Positions 9,121 to 17,318 of a stretch of DNA of 44,572 nt are shown piece after piece. The first letter of the stretch is position 1, and every line of letters starts with the position of its first letter. A program made the position numbers and the translations under genes. Below the pieces are notes generated by a model, which searched no databases, was not told the DNA's origin, and worked only from the letters and a program-made list of their open reading frames with translations. The stretch lies in NCBI GenBank assembly GCA_947629835.1, contig CANRFH010000008.1, positions 1 through 44,572 on the forward strand. Direction: 5' to 3'. The DNA is from an uncultured Clostridia bacterium. GTDB taxonomy: Bacteria; Bacillota; Clostridia; TANB77; CAG-508.

Positions 9121-9154
9121 AAAAAAGGAATAGTTAAGTCACTATTCCTTTTTT
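9121..9154. terminator. Intrinsic terminator downstream of glyS
   Basis: Perfect 14-bp inverted repeat (AAAAAAGGAATAGT / ACTATTCCTTTTTT) with a 6-nt loop, flanked by A-run and T-run so that it can work in both directions. It separates the glyS end from murB. Confidence 0.85.
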
Positions 9155-9163
9155 ACAAAATTA

Positions 9164-10546
9164 TTAAAATTCAACTTTTTCTTCAATCCAATTAGTTAAG
9201 TCTGAAATTTTAACTCTTACTTGTTCCATTGTATCTCTATCTCTTATTGTTACTGTATCATCTTGTTCTGTGTCAAAATCAATTGTTATACAATATGGAG
9301 TTCCAATTTCATCTTCTCTTCTATATCTCTTTCCTATGCTTCCAGCCTCATCATAGTCACACATAAATTTCTTAGAAAGCATTTCATATACTTCTTCTGC
9401 CTTAGGGCTTAACTTCTTAGATAAAGGAAGTATAGCTGCTTTATATGGTGCTAATGCAGGATGTAGTTTCAAAACAGTTCTTGTATCACCCTCAGCTATT
9501 TCTTCTTCTGCATAGCCATTGCAAAGGAAAGCTAAAGCAACTCTATCTGCTCCAAGTGAAGGCTCTATACAATATGGTGTATATCTTTCATTAGTTTCTG
9601 GATCTAAGTAGTCTAAATCTTGTTTTGAATGATTTGAATGTTGTTTTAAATCATAATCAGTTCTGTCTGCAATTCCCCAAAGCTCTCCCCATCCAAATGG
9701 AAAAGCAAATTCTATATCAGTTGTTGCAGCACTATAAAATACAAGCTCTTCTTTTGAATGATCTCTCAAACGTATTTTTTCTTCATCCATTCCAAGAGAT
9801 ATAAGCCAATTTTTGCAAAAATCTTTCCAATATTTGTGCCATTCTAAGTCTGTTCCTGGTTTGCAGAAAAATTCAAGTTCCATCTGCTCAAACTCTCTTG
9901 TTCTAAATGTAAAATTACCAGGTGTTATTTCATTTCTAAAAGCTTTACCAATTTGTGCAATTCCCATAGGTATCTTTCTTCTAGTAGTTCTTAATACATT
10001 TTTAAAATTAACGAATATACCTTGTGCAGTTTCTGGTCTCAAATATATTTGTGTTGTAGAATCTTCTGTTACACCTTGAAATGTCTTAAACATCAAATTA
10101 AATTTACGAATATCTGTAAAGTTTTCTTTTCCACAATTTGGACAAGCTATATGATGCTCTTTCATATAACTTATCATTTTTTCATCAGGCCAACCATCAA
10201 CTATTTCTTCACAGTGATGTTCATGCATCCATTCTTCAATTAATTTATCTACTCTATGTCTTGTTTTACATTCCTTGCAATCTATAAGAGGATCTGTAAA
10301 ACCTCCAACGTGGCCAGATGCAACCCAAGTTTCTGGGTTCATTAAAATTGCAGCATCTAGTCCAACATTATATTTGCTTTCTTGTATAAACTTCTTTCTC
10401 CATGCATTTTTGATATTATTCTTTAATTCTACACCAAGTGGTCCATAGTCCCAAGTATTTGCAAGTCCTCCATATATTTCAGAGCCTGCATATATGTATC
10501 CTCTGGCCTTGCATAAATTTACAATTGTGTCCATATCTTTTAACAT
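9164..10546 (-). CDS. glyS: Glycyl-tRNA synthetase, single-chain class II
   Basis: Charges tRNA-Gly with glycine. The 460-residue protein is the homodimeric (eukaryote/archaea-like, also Firmicutes/Mollicutes) form, not the two-subunit glyQ/glyS form. Seen: [25 protein letters not shown], two zinc-type Cys pairs (CKEC near 96, CPNC near 137), the class II motif 2 region ([25 protein letters not shown]), motif 3 near [11 protein letters not shown], and the C-terminal anticodon-binding domain. Given the CGGA-to-glycine pattern in this window, this enzyme would be the one charging any quadruplet-reading tRNA-Gly. It has no CGG codon in frame itself. Confidence 0.96.
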   Translation of the reverse strand: MLKDMDTIVNLCKARGYIYAGSEIYGGLANTWDYGPLGVELKNNIKNAWRKKFIQESKYNVGLDAAILMNPETWVASGHVGGFTDPLIDCKECKTRHRVDKLIEEWMHEHHCEEIVDGWPDEKMISYMKEHHIACPNCGKENFTDIRKFNLMFKTFQGVTEDSTTQIYLRPETAQGIFVNFKNVLRTTRRKIPMGIAQIGKAFRNEITPGNFTFRTREFEQMELEFFCKPGTDLEWHKYWKDFCKNWLISLGMDEEKIRLRDHSKEELVFYSAATTDIEFAFPFGWGELWGIADRTDYDLKQHSNHSKQDLDYLDPETNERYTPYCIEPSLGADRVALAFLCNGYAEEEIAEGDTRTVLKLHPALAPYKAAILPLSKKLSPKAEEVYEMLSKKFMCDYDEAGSIGKRYRREDEIGTPYCITIDFDTEQDDTVTIRDRDTMEQVRVKISDLTNWIEEKVEF

Positions 10547-10570
10547 AAGTAAAACGTTCCCTCCTAAAAG

Positions 10571-11188
10571 TTATTTTTGTGATCTTAGATATATAGCATT
10601 TCCAAGTAAAGTTAATATGAATAGAAGTATTCCGATTGGAATTAAATATTCTGTTATAGCTATTCTAAATATTGCAATAATACTAATATATAATGCTACT
10701 ATTCCAACTACTGTGATTAGTGGGGTAAATAAAGCTTTTACTATTCCTAATTTTCTAAATGCAATAACAAAATATATTAATGATAATGCTAATGCTACAA
10801 CTATTGGTGCTATATAAACTTTTACTAGATCATATAAATTTGCACCAGGTACATTTATTGCTATTACATTATTATCAACATCTTCAAAGGAATACTTTGC
10901 TTTTAATTTTTCTTTTAAACTTGATACTTGTTCATCAGTTATTGATTTTACTTTTATAGAAGCTGTATCATTAAACTCATCAGTATATGAAACAGTAAAG
11001 TCTCCATCTATAACTTCATCTGCTATTTGTCTAACATCCTCAATATTTGATGGATCTGTCATATATATATTTATCATTGTGTATTTGCCATATTCATCTC
11101 CAAGATTAAGTCCTTTTGTGAATATCATAACTAATCCAGCAATGATAATGACTAGTGCGATTACTAAAACTATTAATCTTTTTTTCAT
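10571..11188 (-). CDS. secF: SecF-like preprotein translocase subunit, divergent
   Basis: Predicted accessory component of the Sec translocon that uses the proton gradient to pull exported proteins. It is only 205 residues, against about 300 for typical SecF. It has one N-terminal membrane segment, a short extracytoplasmic domain (about 30-110) and four or so C-terminal membrane segments, the SecF topology minus one. Classical SecF signature residues in the membrane region are hard to find. The call rests on topology and on its place directly after a recognisable SecD-like gene (38-bp gap). Confidence in family is moderate. Confidence 0.65.
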   Translation of the reverse strand: MKKRLIVLVIALVIIIAGLVMIFTKGLNLGDEYGKYTMINIYMTDPSNIEDVRQIADEVIDGDFTVSYTDEFNDTASIKVKSITDEQVSSLKEKLKAKYSFEDVDNNVIAINVPGANLYDLVKVYIAPIVVALALSLIYFVIAFRKLGIVKALFTPLITVVGIVALYISIIAIFRIAITEYLIPIGILLFILTLLGNAIYLRSQK

Positions 11189-11226
11189 TTCTTAAATCAA
11201 TCCTTTCTCATTCTCAGTGCAAATTA

Positions 11227-12621
11227 TTAATCATTTTTCGTATTATATTTAGCAAGTAACATGCCTCTTACAAATATTAGGTTTGTTATTGCAATACTTA
11301 TTATTCCATAGAATAATGTCATACCTATTGAATATATTGCAACTTCCTTCATAAATGTAAATACTATTGCAATAATTAAAAATACTACAATTAAATCTAT
11401 CATATCAAGATAAGTCTTGATTGTTACATTTGCTACGTTTTCATAAGAATTGTTTTCTTTTATTTTATTTAATATTTTTATTATACAATATGCTTCTAAT
11501 AGTACAAGTACTAATAAAGCTGATAGAGTTCCTAATGATATAACTGTTGATGTGTATCTAATAAGTAATAATAATATTGCTATCTCTAATACTATTCCTA
11601 ATGAACAAATTAATCCATTTGTTTTGTATTTAGCTATTAAATATATAACTACTATTGCACAAATCACTGCAATTGCACCTATTGCAAAATATATTATATT
11701 TTGGTTAATATTACTATTTATATATTCACTAGTTGTAACTTTATAAGTTATTGGAAATTCAGGGTTATTTAGTAATACACTATATATGCTTGCATTTGAA
11801 ATATATTGATATAAAGCACTATTAGATGTAGCAGTTCCCATTGAAAGCGTAAGTTCTCCGTTAGTTATTTCGCTTTCAAAACCTGTTGTAAGCATAGTGG
11901 TTCCACTGAATATAATAGAAACATGTTTATGATCCTCTTCGCTCTCTGAATCTTCTGAATCTTCTGTTTCTTCTGTTTCAACATAATTTCTAGTTATTTC
12001 AGCAAATTTTTCTTTTCCTTCTTCATCAAAAGTAATTTGTAGATATACAACTACTGCACCAGTTTCATTGTTTCCATAAACAACTGCTGCTTTTGCAATA
12101 TGACTTCTATCTAATAATACTTCTTTTGTTTCAGAATCTACGATAGAAAAATCTCCCTTTTGAACTGCACTTTGAAGTAAAGTATCTGTGCTGTTATTTT
12201 CTTCTAGTTCAACAACTATATCTCCTGTTTGATCATCTACTTTTACTAGATAATATTCTGTACCAAATTGCCCAAGTCTATTATCTAATATTTCCTTTAT
12301 TTTTCTATAATTATCAGAATTTAAAACTTCTTCACTATTTACAGGTACTTTTTCTGTTGTGTAATCATCTTTATTTGCATCTTCTGGAATACTATCTACT
12401 ACATTTCCATCTTTATCCTTTATTACATCTGATGTACTGTCATCTACTTGAAGATATGTAATTCTCTTTCCAGTAAATTCTGAAGATAACGAATATTTTG
12501 GTAAAGCGTTATCTCTAAATTGAGTTTTACTTGTATATACACCAACAAATGCAATTATTGAAATTAATACAATTATTAGTATATAAAATAGTAATTTTAG
12601 TTTGTTTTTCACGTTATTCAC
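11227..12621 (-). CDS. secD: SecD-like preprotein translocase subunit, divergent
   Basis: 464 residues: an N-terminal membrane segment, a large extracytoplasmic domain with the SecD P1-type signature (IKEILDNRLGQFGTEYY, near 106-122), a glutamate/aspartate-rich insert (EETEDSEDSESEED) and VSIIFSGTTMLTTGF, then about six membrane segments. The P1 signature makes SecD the best family; the membrane part is poorly conserved compared with textbook SecD. It precedes the SecF-like gene in a likely operon with the HD-domain gene upstream (14-bp gap). Confidence 0.72.
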   Translation of the reverse strand: MNNVKNKLKLLFYILIIVLISIIAFVGVYTSKTQFRDNALPKYSLSSEFTGKRITYLQVDDSTSDVIKDKDGNVVDSIPEDANKDDYTTEKVPVNSEEVLNSDNYRKIKEILDNRLGQFGTEYYLVKVDDQTGDIVVELEENNSTDTLLQSAVQKGDFSIVDSETKEVLLDRSHIAKAAVVYGNNETGAVVVYLQITFDEEGKEKFAEITRNYVETEETEDSEDSESEEDHKHVSIIFSGTTMLTTGFESEITNGELTLSMGTATSNSALYQYISNASIYSVLLNNPEFPITYKVTTSEYINSNINQNIIYFAIGAIAVICAIVVIYLIAKYKTNGLICSLGIVLEIAILLLLIRYTSTVISLGTLSALLVLVLLEAYCIIKILNKIKENNSYENVANVTIKTYLDMIDLIVVFLIIAIVFTFMKEVAIYSIGMTLFYGIISIAITNLIFVRGMLLAKYNTKND

Positions 12622-12635
12622 AATCCTTTCTTAAA

Positions 12636-13295
12636 TTATAATAATTTTGTATCATTAATTATTAACTCAAACCAAACTTTTAAAAACTTAGCCGCATATT
12701 TGCTCATTATCATTCTATCAATAAATATTTCAAAATAATCAAGTACAGGACAAAGTTCTGTATCTATTTGTAAATTTAAAGTTATTTTTCTTTCTTCGTT
12801 GTTTATTACAAGGTTAGCATTTGTAACCGCATAATTTACTCTGTCGTGCTTATCAAATGTTCCGAGATTAGTATTAACAACTCTATCTCTATGAACATCA
12901 GATTTATCTGCAAGTATCAAAGCTGCTGAAATATCACTTACTGCTGTTCCAGTTTCTTCATCATGATTACCTATTGCCATCATAATTTCAGTTCTATCGT
13001 TAACATTCATACCCATATCTTTTAAAATGTTATATGCAAGTATTGCTCCAGAATGAGCGTGGTCTTTTCTATTTATGCAATTACCAATATCGTGAAGATA
13101 TCCTGCAATCTTAGCAAGTTCTACACGGTCTTCTGGGTAACCTAATGTTTCCAATATATGTCCAGCTCTTTGAGATACTATTCCAACATGTCTTACAGAA
13201 TGTTCTGTATATCCTAAACTATTTAGTTGTTTTTGTGCTGCTTGAATCAAGGCTTGTACATCTTCATTATTCTTTACATCTTCAAGAGTTATCAT
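12636..13295 (-). CDS. HD-domain phosphohydrolase
   Basis: A cytoplasmic metal-dependent phosphohydrolase of the HD superfamily, 219 residues. The metal ligands are visible: ...HVGIVSQRAG, LHDIGN (the HD pair), HAHSG and GNHDEETG, then ADKSDVHRDRV. I place the start at the internal ATG giving MITLEDVKNN. GGAGG lies 5 nt before it, while the first possible ATG (13305-13307) overlaps that ribosome site. It sits just upstream of secD-secF. Substrate is unknown; such proteins often act on (d)NTPs or cyclic nucleotides. Confidence 0.85.
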   Translation of the reverse strand: MITLEDVKNNEDVQALIQAAQKQLNSLGYTEHSVRHVGIVSQRAGHILETLGYPEDRVELAKIAGYLHDIGNCINRKDHAHSGAILAYNILKDMGMNVNDRTEIMMAIGNHDEETGTAVSDISAALILADKSDVHRDRVVNTNLGTFDKHDRVNYAVTNANLVINNEERKITLNLQIDTELCPVLDYFEIFIDRMIMSKYAAKFLKVWFELIINDTKLL

Positions 13296-13376
13296 AAAAA
13301 CCTCCATATACTTTATAGATTTTATAATAAATTTGTAAAAAATTCAATATTTATTTGAAATTTTAGTGAAAAACTT

Positions 13377-13410
13377 AAAAGTTCTCTAAGTTATACCTTA
13401 GAGAACTTTC
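13377..13410. terminator. Intrinsic terminator downstream of greA
   Basis: 13-bp perfect inverted repeat (AAAGTTCTCTAAG / CTTAGAGAACTTT) with a short loop and U-rich flanks, lying between the greA stop and the HD-domain gene start. Confidence 0.85.
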
Positions 13411-13428
13411 ATAAATATATATTTTTTC

Positions 13429-13911
13429 CTATTTTGCAATTGATATACCAAGTACTTTATATTTTGCAACGCCATCTGGTATTTGAACTTCTACAATTTG
13501 ATTTTTTTTTGCACCTAAAAGTGCTAATCCTATTGGTGATTCATTCGATATTTTATTTTGTGATAAATCTACTTCGGTAGATCCGACAATAGTATATTCA
13601 ACATCTTCATCAAATTCTAAATCCTTTACTTTAACTGTGTTTCCGATTTGAACTACCTTAGTATCTATTTCAGACTCATCAATTATTTTAGCATATCTTA
13701 GTTTGTTTTCAAGGTCTGCTATTTTTATTTCATTTTGTGCTTGTGCATTTTTTGCTTCATCATATTCTGAATTTTCTGACAAGTCCCCAAATCCTAATGC
13801 TATTTTTATTCTTTCTGCTATTTCAGATCTTTTTTCTGTTTTTAGATATTCTAGTTCCTTCTCGATTTTATCGTATCCTTCTTGTGACATAATTATTTCT
13901 TTATTATCCAT
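13429..13911 (-). CDS. greA: Transcription elongation factor GreA
   Basis: Rescues backtracked RNA polymerase by stimulating transcript cleavage. The 160-residue protein has the N-terminal coiled coil with the acidic tip (GDLSENSEYDEAK, about residues 41-53) and the C-terminal FKBP-like domain ending GVAKYKVLGI. I use the ATG giving MDNKEIIMSQ, 8 nt after GGAGG; an upstream TTG start would sit inside that ribosome site. It is divergently placed from the VWA gene. Confidence 0.96.
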   Translation of the reverse strand: MDNKEIIMSQEGYDKIEKELEYLKTEKRSEIAERIKIALGFGDLSENSEYDEAKNAQAQNEIKIADLENKLRYAKIIDESEIDTKVVQIGNTVKVKDLEFDEDVEYTIVGSTEVDLSQNKISNESPIGLALLGAKKNQIVEVQIPDGVAKYKVLGISIAK

Positions 13912-14045
13912 ATCGATTACCTCCAAATGTAATTAATTATCTAATATATTACGCTAATATTTTTTATTTGTCAAGATATTATATGGAATTTTTTAAGAAT
14001 ATATTTCTTTAATTTTTTCATAATGAATCTAAAATGTCTAAAAAT

Positions 14046-14074
14046 TTGCATTTTCTTGGGAAAAATGGTATAAT
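14046..14074 (+). promoter_or_regulatory. Promoter of the VWA-domain gene
   Basis: TTGCAT (14046-14051), 17-bp spacer, TATAAT (14069-14074) preceded by an extended TGG. It is 28 bp before the start codon, followed by AGGAGG at 14089-14094. Confidence 0.8.
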
Positions 14075-14101
14075 ATATATATATAAGTAGGAGGCGATCC
14101 T

Positions 14102-16483
14102 ATGAAAAGAAAAATTTGTATTATAATTTTAATATTTATATTAGTAATTATATGCCTACAAAGCAGTTCAGTTTATGCAGGCCTTGCTAGTAGTGCTCAA
14201 TCGGAGTCTGGATATTCACCACCACCACCAACCCCATCTGATGCTGATCCTACTCCTACTTCTCCTCAGCCAAGTGGCCCATCTACTCCTTCTGGTCCAC
14301 CAACAGTAACTATACCTCACTATACATATATTCAAGGAAATGTATATGAAGATTTAGGATATAGTAGAAGAGGTACTAGTGTAGGAGAAGATGATAGATT
14401 AGCTCTTGATTTTCCGATTTCTGATGTTTTAGTTAATTTAATACAAGGAGATCAGATTGTAGCATCAACTAGAACAGATGAAAATGGTAATTATCGTTTT
14501 GACCCAGTAGATGGAACATATTCAATCGAAATTTGGTATGGAGATACAAATGGAGTTTCTTTTGATAATGTTAATACTGTTAAAAATGTTTTAAAATATA
14601 ACGGACAAGATTATATGACCGTTGGCACCCCTACTGAACAAGACTACTTAAATATTGAACAGATAGAAATAAAAAATAGTGGTAAAGGTGCTGCTCAAAT
14701 ATATATAGCGCTTGACTGCTCAGCTAGTAGTCGTACTACAATGGTTGATGTTAATGGTATTGAAAAGTCTAGATTAAGAGTAGAAGTAGAAGCAGCTAGT
14801 AGACTTATTAATTCATTATTAAATAGTGGTCAAAATATTTATGTAGGACTTGTATTCTTCTCAGGAACAAGTTATAGGTCTGTATATCTTTGCAAGAATG
14901 AAACATTATTAAATAGTGCTTTAACTGATATTTTAAATAACAATTGGTATACACCTAACACAGATATTGTTGCTGCATTAGATAAAGCTTATAATTCCTT
15001 TGCTAACAATGCACAAGGATCTTCAAATAGATATATAATATTACTCTCAGATGGTATTCCAACAGCTGCTGGCGATGTAAAAGTATATTGTGATGAATCA
15101 GAAGAAGAAACTTTACGTAAATTGTATGGTCCTTTAAAAAGTGCAACAAGAGATAAAGTACTATCTTTAAAAAATGATGGAGTTAATGTATTTTCTTTAC
15201 TAGTACAATCTAGTGATCAAGAAGAATATGATTACGTAGAAAGTATATATGGTGACACTTCTACCCGTCATTTAACTAAACAGGATGGTGCAGAATTAGC
15301 AAAAGGAATCACAGAAGATTTAAAGCAATATATATATGAAACTACTGAGGTGCAAGAATATAAATCAGGTTCATATATTTATGCAGGATATGAAGATGCT
15401 GAACGTAGAAAAGCTGTTTATAACAATTTTGAATCATTCTATTATGGAAATACAAGTCCATTTAAAATGATTGATGAATATGATGCAAGTAGTGAATCAC
15501 AAGAAATAGCTAAATGGTTAAGTGATAAAACAAAAATGTGTGTAATAGGTGGAAGTAATTATAGTATACAAAAATATTCTGGACCTGTATTTGTTTATGA
15601 ATATGATGATGATGGAAATGTCACAAAGATATATCAACATGTTAATACTGGATATTCAGGCCAAAACTTTATTTTAGGAAGAATACCTGAATCAACACTT
15701 CAAACTAAAGTAACTCTTAGTGGTTTACGAATAACTTTAATTGATGGACAAACTATATATGATGTTCCAAATACTGCAAGAGATGCAAATGATTTTATAA
15801 AAAGAGCAGAAGATATTGTTGCATCAGTAGATGATGAGTTAGTACATGGTTCAACAATAGAGCTTGAATATACAATTACTGTTTACAATACATCTTCTAT
15901 ACCAAATAGTTATTTGGAAATACTTACTCACATACCTGCTGGATATATGTATTCTCCAAATCACACTCTTTTAACTGAAAAAAACAAAACAAACAGTGAT
16001 AAAGGATGGGTAGAAATTTCTCTTTTACAACTTTATGCAGAAGGATACATAGATGCAGATACTCTTACTGAATTTCAGTCTTCACCATCTATTCTACTTA
16101 GATTAGATAATGAAGGAAAATTAGGTCAAAATCAATCTTATTCAGTAAAATTTGTAGTAAGTCAAGTAATAGGAGGATTAGATTATTTAGATCCAAGTCC
16201 AAGAGCTTATGCAGAAGTTATGAAATACTCAAATAATGAACATAGAAGAAACTTGGAAGAATATGGTACTTATAATATAAATGGCTATACGATAAGAAAT
16301 TTAAGAAGTGTATATCCTGGAAATAGTATGGAGATTGACTTCTCTGGTGAACCAACTAACGATGTATTTATAATACCACCAACAGGAATATATTCACCTA
16401 ATAAAATACTACTAGTAATTTTCCTTTCAAGCTTAATGGTAATTACAATTATTTATAAAAAGAAAATTAAAAATAGAGTATAA
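14102..16483 (+). CDS. Secreted/cell-surface VWA-domain protein with C-terminal IPPTG-type anchor
   Basis: 793-residue exported protein. Signal peptide about 1-27 (ending SSVYAG), a Pro/Ser/Thr-rich linker (about 40-72), then a carboxypeptidase-regulatory/Cna-B-like beta domain (GNVYEDLGY ... TRTDENGNYRFDPVDGTYSIEI, about 80-150). Next is a von Willebrand A domain with a complete MIDAS start (D205-C-S-A-S) and LSDGIPT (D317), then a beta-rich region with a DUF11-like segment (ELEYTITVYNTS). The C-terminus has IPPTG (758-762), a hydrophobic stretch and a KKKIKNR tail, the layout of a sortase signal, although IPPTG is not canonical LPXTG. A role in adhesion or as a surface structural protein is inference. 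It is the only complete plus-strand gene, with its own promoter and terminator, hence a single-gene unit. No in-frame CGG. Confidence 0.85.
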   Translation: MKRKICIIILIFILVIICLQSSSVYAGLASSAQSESGYSPPPPTPSDADPTPTSPQPSGPSTPSGPPTVTIPHYTYIQGNVYEDLGYSRRGTSVGEDDRLALDFPISDVLVNLIQGDQIVASTRTDENGNYRFDPVDGTYSIEIWYGDTNGVSFDNVNTVKNVLKYNGQDYMTVGTPTEQDYLNIEQIEIKNSGKGAAQIYIALDCSASSRTTMVDVNGIEKSRLRVEVEAASRLINSLLNSGQNIYVGLVFFSGTSYRSVYLCKNETLLNSALTDILNNNWYTPNTDIVAALDKAYNSFANNAQGSSNRYIILLSDGIPTAAGDVKVYCDESEEETLRKLYGPLKSATRDKVLSLKNDGVNVFSLLVQSSDQEEYDYVESIYGDTSTRHLTKQDGAELAKGITEDLKQYIYETTEVQEYKSGSYIYAGYEDAERRKAVYNNFESFYYGNTSPFKMIDEYDASSESQEIAKWLSDKTKMCVIGGSNYSIQKYSGPVFVYEYDDDGNVTKIYQHVNTGYSGQNFILGRIPESTLQTKVTLSGLRITLIDGQTIYDVPNTARDANDFIKRAEDIVASVDDELVHGSTIELEYTITVYNTSSIPNSYLEILTHIPAGYMYSPNHTLLTEKNKTNSDKGWVEISLLQLYAEGYIDADTLTEFQSSPSILLRLDNEGKLGQNQSYSVKFVVSQVIGGLDYLDPSPRAYAEVMKYSNNEHRRNLEEYGTYNINGYTIRNLRSVYPGNSMEIDFSGEPTNDVFIIPPTGIYSPNKILLVIFLSSLMVITIIYKKKIKNRV

Positions 16484-16485
16484 CT

Positions 16486-16523
16486 AAAATAGACATCAAA
16501 TAATAAAATTTGATGTCTATTTT
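16486..16523 (+). terminator. Terminator of the VWA-domain gene
   Basis: Perfect 16-bp inverted repeat AAAATAGACATCAAAT / its complement with a 6-nt loop, T-rich 3' end, immediately after the stop codon. It probably also terminates the convergent gene. Confidence 0.85.
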
Positions 16524-16533
16524 TATATATGTT

Positions 16534-17289
16534 TTAAGCAATCATTACCTTTACCCCATCTTTCTTCATTTGATTATATATATTTGAATAAGTATCTTTT
16601 CTGTATATATAGCTCTCATAAAGTATGTTTGAATCAAAATTTCCTTTATTAAAAAATTCTTGATAATTATCTTTATTATATTCTATACAATAATCATTTA
16701 TAATCTTGCCTTCGAAATTAATCTTATTTGCTTCTATTTTTGTCTGTATGTTAATTATAATTGCAGAAGGATTAATTTTATATCTAATAATTTTTTCCTC
16801 GTCAAAATCGAAATTTATAATTATATCCGTTTTGCTTAAACTTTTAGATTTATTATTTGTAATTTGCATAGCTATTCCATAATCTTCGCATAAATCTTCT
16901 AGGTATAAATACCTTTGGGGTTCATTAGTTATAATTTTAAAACTTCTTACTTTCTCTGCAATATGTAATAACTGTGATAATAATACATCATCTACCCTAT
17001 TTATTAAAATTGCAACGTTTTGCATTTCTATCTTTTCATTTTGGTTTTTTACAACTAATTCTAATATATCATAAATTAAAAACTTTAATATCCATCTACC
17101 ATTTAAGATACATAATTTATAATTATTAAGCTGTTCTATTAAATTACTATTTTCTTGCATCTTATTTGAAAGGGCTATTGCTATTTCTTCTTTTTTATTT
17201 GCTTTGTATAGCTTTTTTGCAATTTTCTTAGTTCTTCTCAAACTTATATCTTTTTCTTCGTCAATATATACAGATTTCAAAAAAATCAC
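16534..17289 (-). CDS. Hypothetical protein with Rossmann-like features; unusual start
   Basis: About 251 residues, lysine- and isoleucine-rich, with no signal peptide or membrane segments. The middle part alternates strands and helices (NVAILINRVDD, RSFKIITNEP, DIIINFDFD, AIIINIQTK), which looks like a Rossmann-type fold, but I recognise no family. The start is doubtful. The first usable codon (GTG, 17287-17289) and a nearby TTG (17278-17280) lie in or just after the 3' arm of the terminator-like hairpin behind aspS, with no ribosome site visible. It may be translated from read-through aspS mRNA or start further in. It converges on the VWA gene. Confidence 0.6.
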   Translation of the reverse strand: MIFLKSVYIDEEKDISLRRTKKIAKKLYKANKKEEIAIALSNKMQENSNLIEQLNNYKLCILNGRWILKFLIYDILELVVKNQNEKIEMQNVAILINRVDDVLLSQLLHIAEKVRSFKIITNEPQRYLYLEDLCEDYGIAMQITNNKSKSLSKTDIIINFDFDEEKIIRYKINPSAIIINIQTKIEANKINFEGKIINDYCIEYNKDNYQEFFNKGNFDSNILYESYIYRKDTYSNIYNQMKKDGVKVMIA

Positions 17290-17315
17290 CCGAATATTAT
17301 TTATATTCGGGTGAT
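17285..17315 (-). terminator. Strong intrinsic terminator after aspS
   Basis: Perfect 13-bp stem (ATCACCCGAATAT with its complement) with a 5-nt loop, followed on the minus strand by a run of six or seven T. It starts 3 bp after the aspS stop codon and overlaps the apparent start of the next gene. Confidence 0.9.
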
Positions 17316-17318
17316 ATG

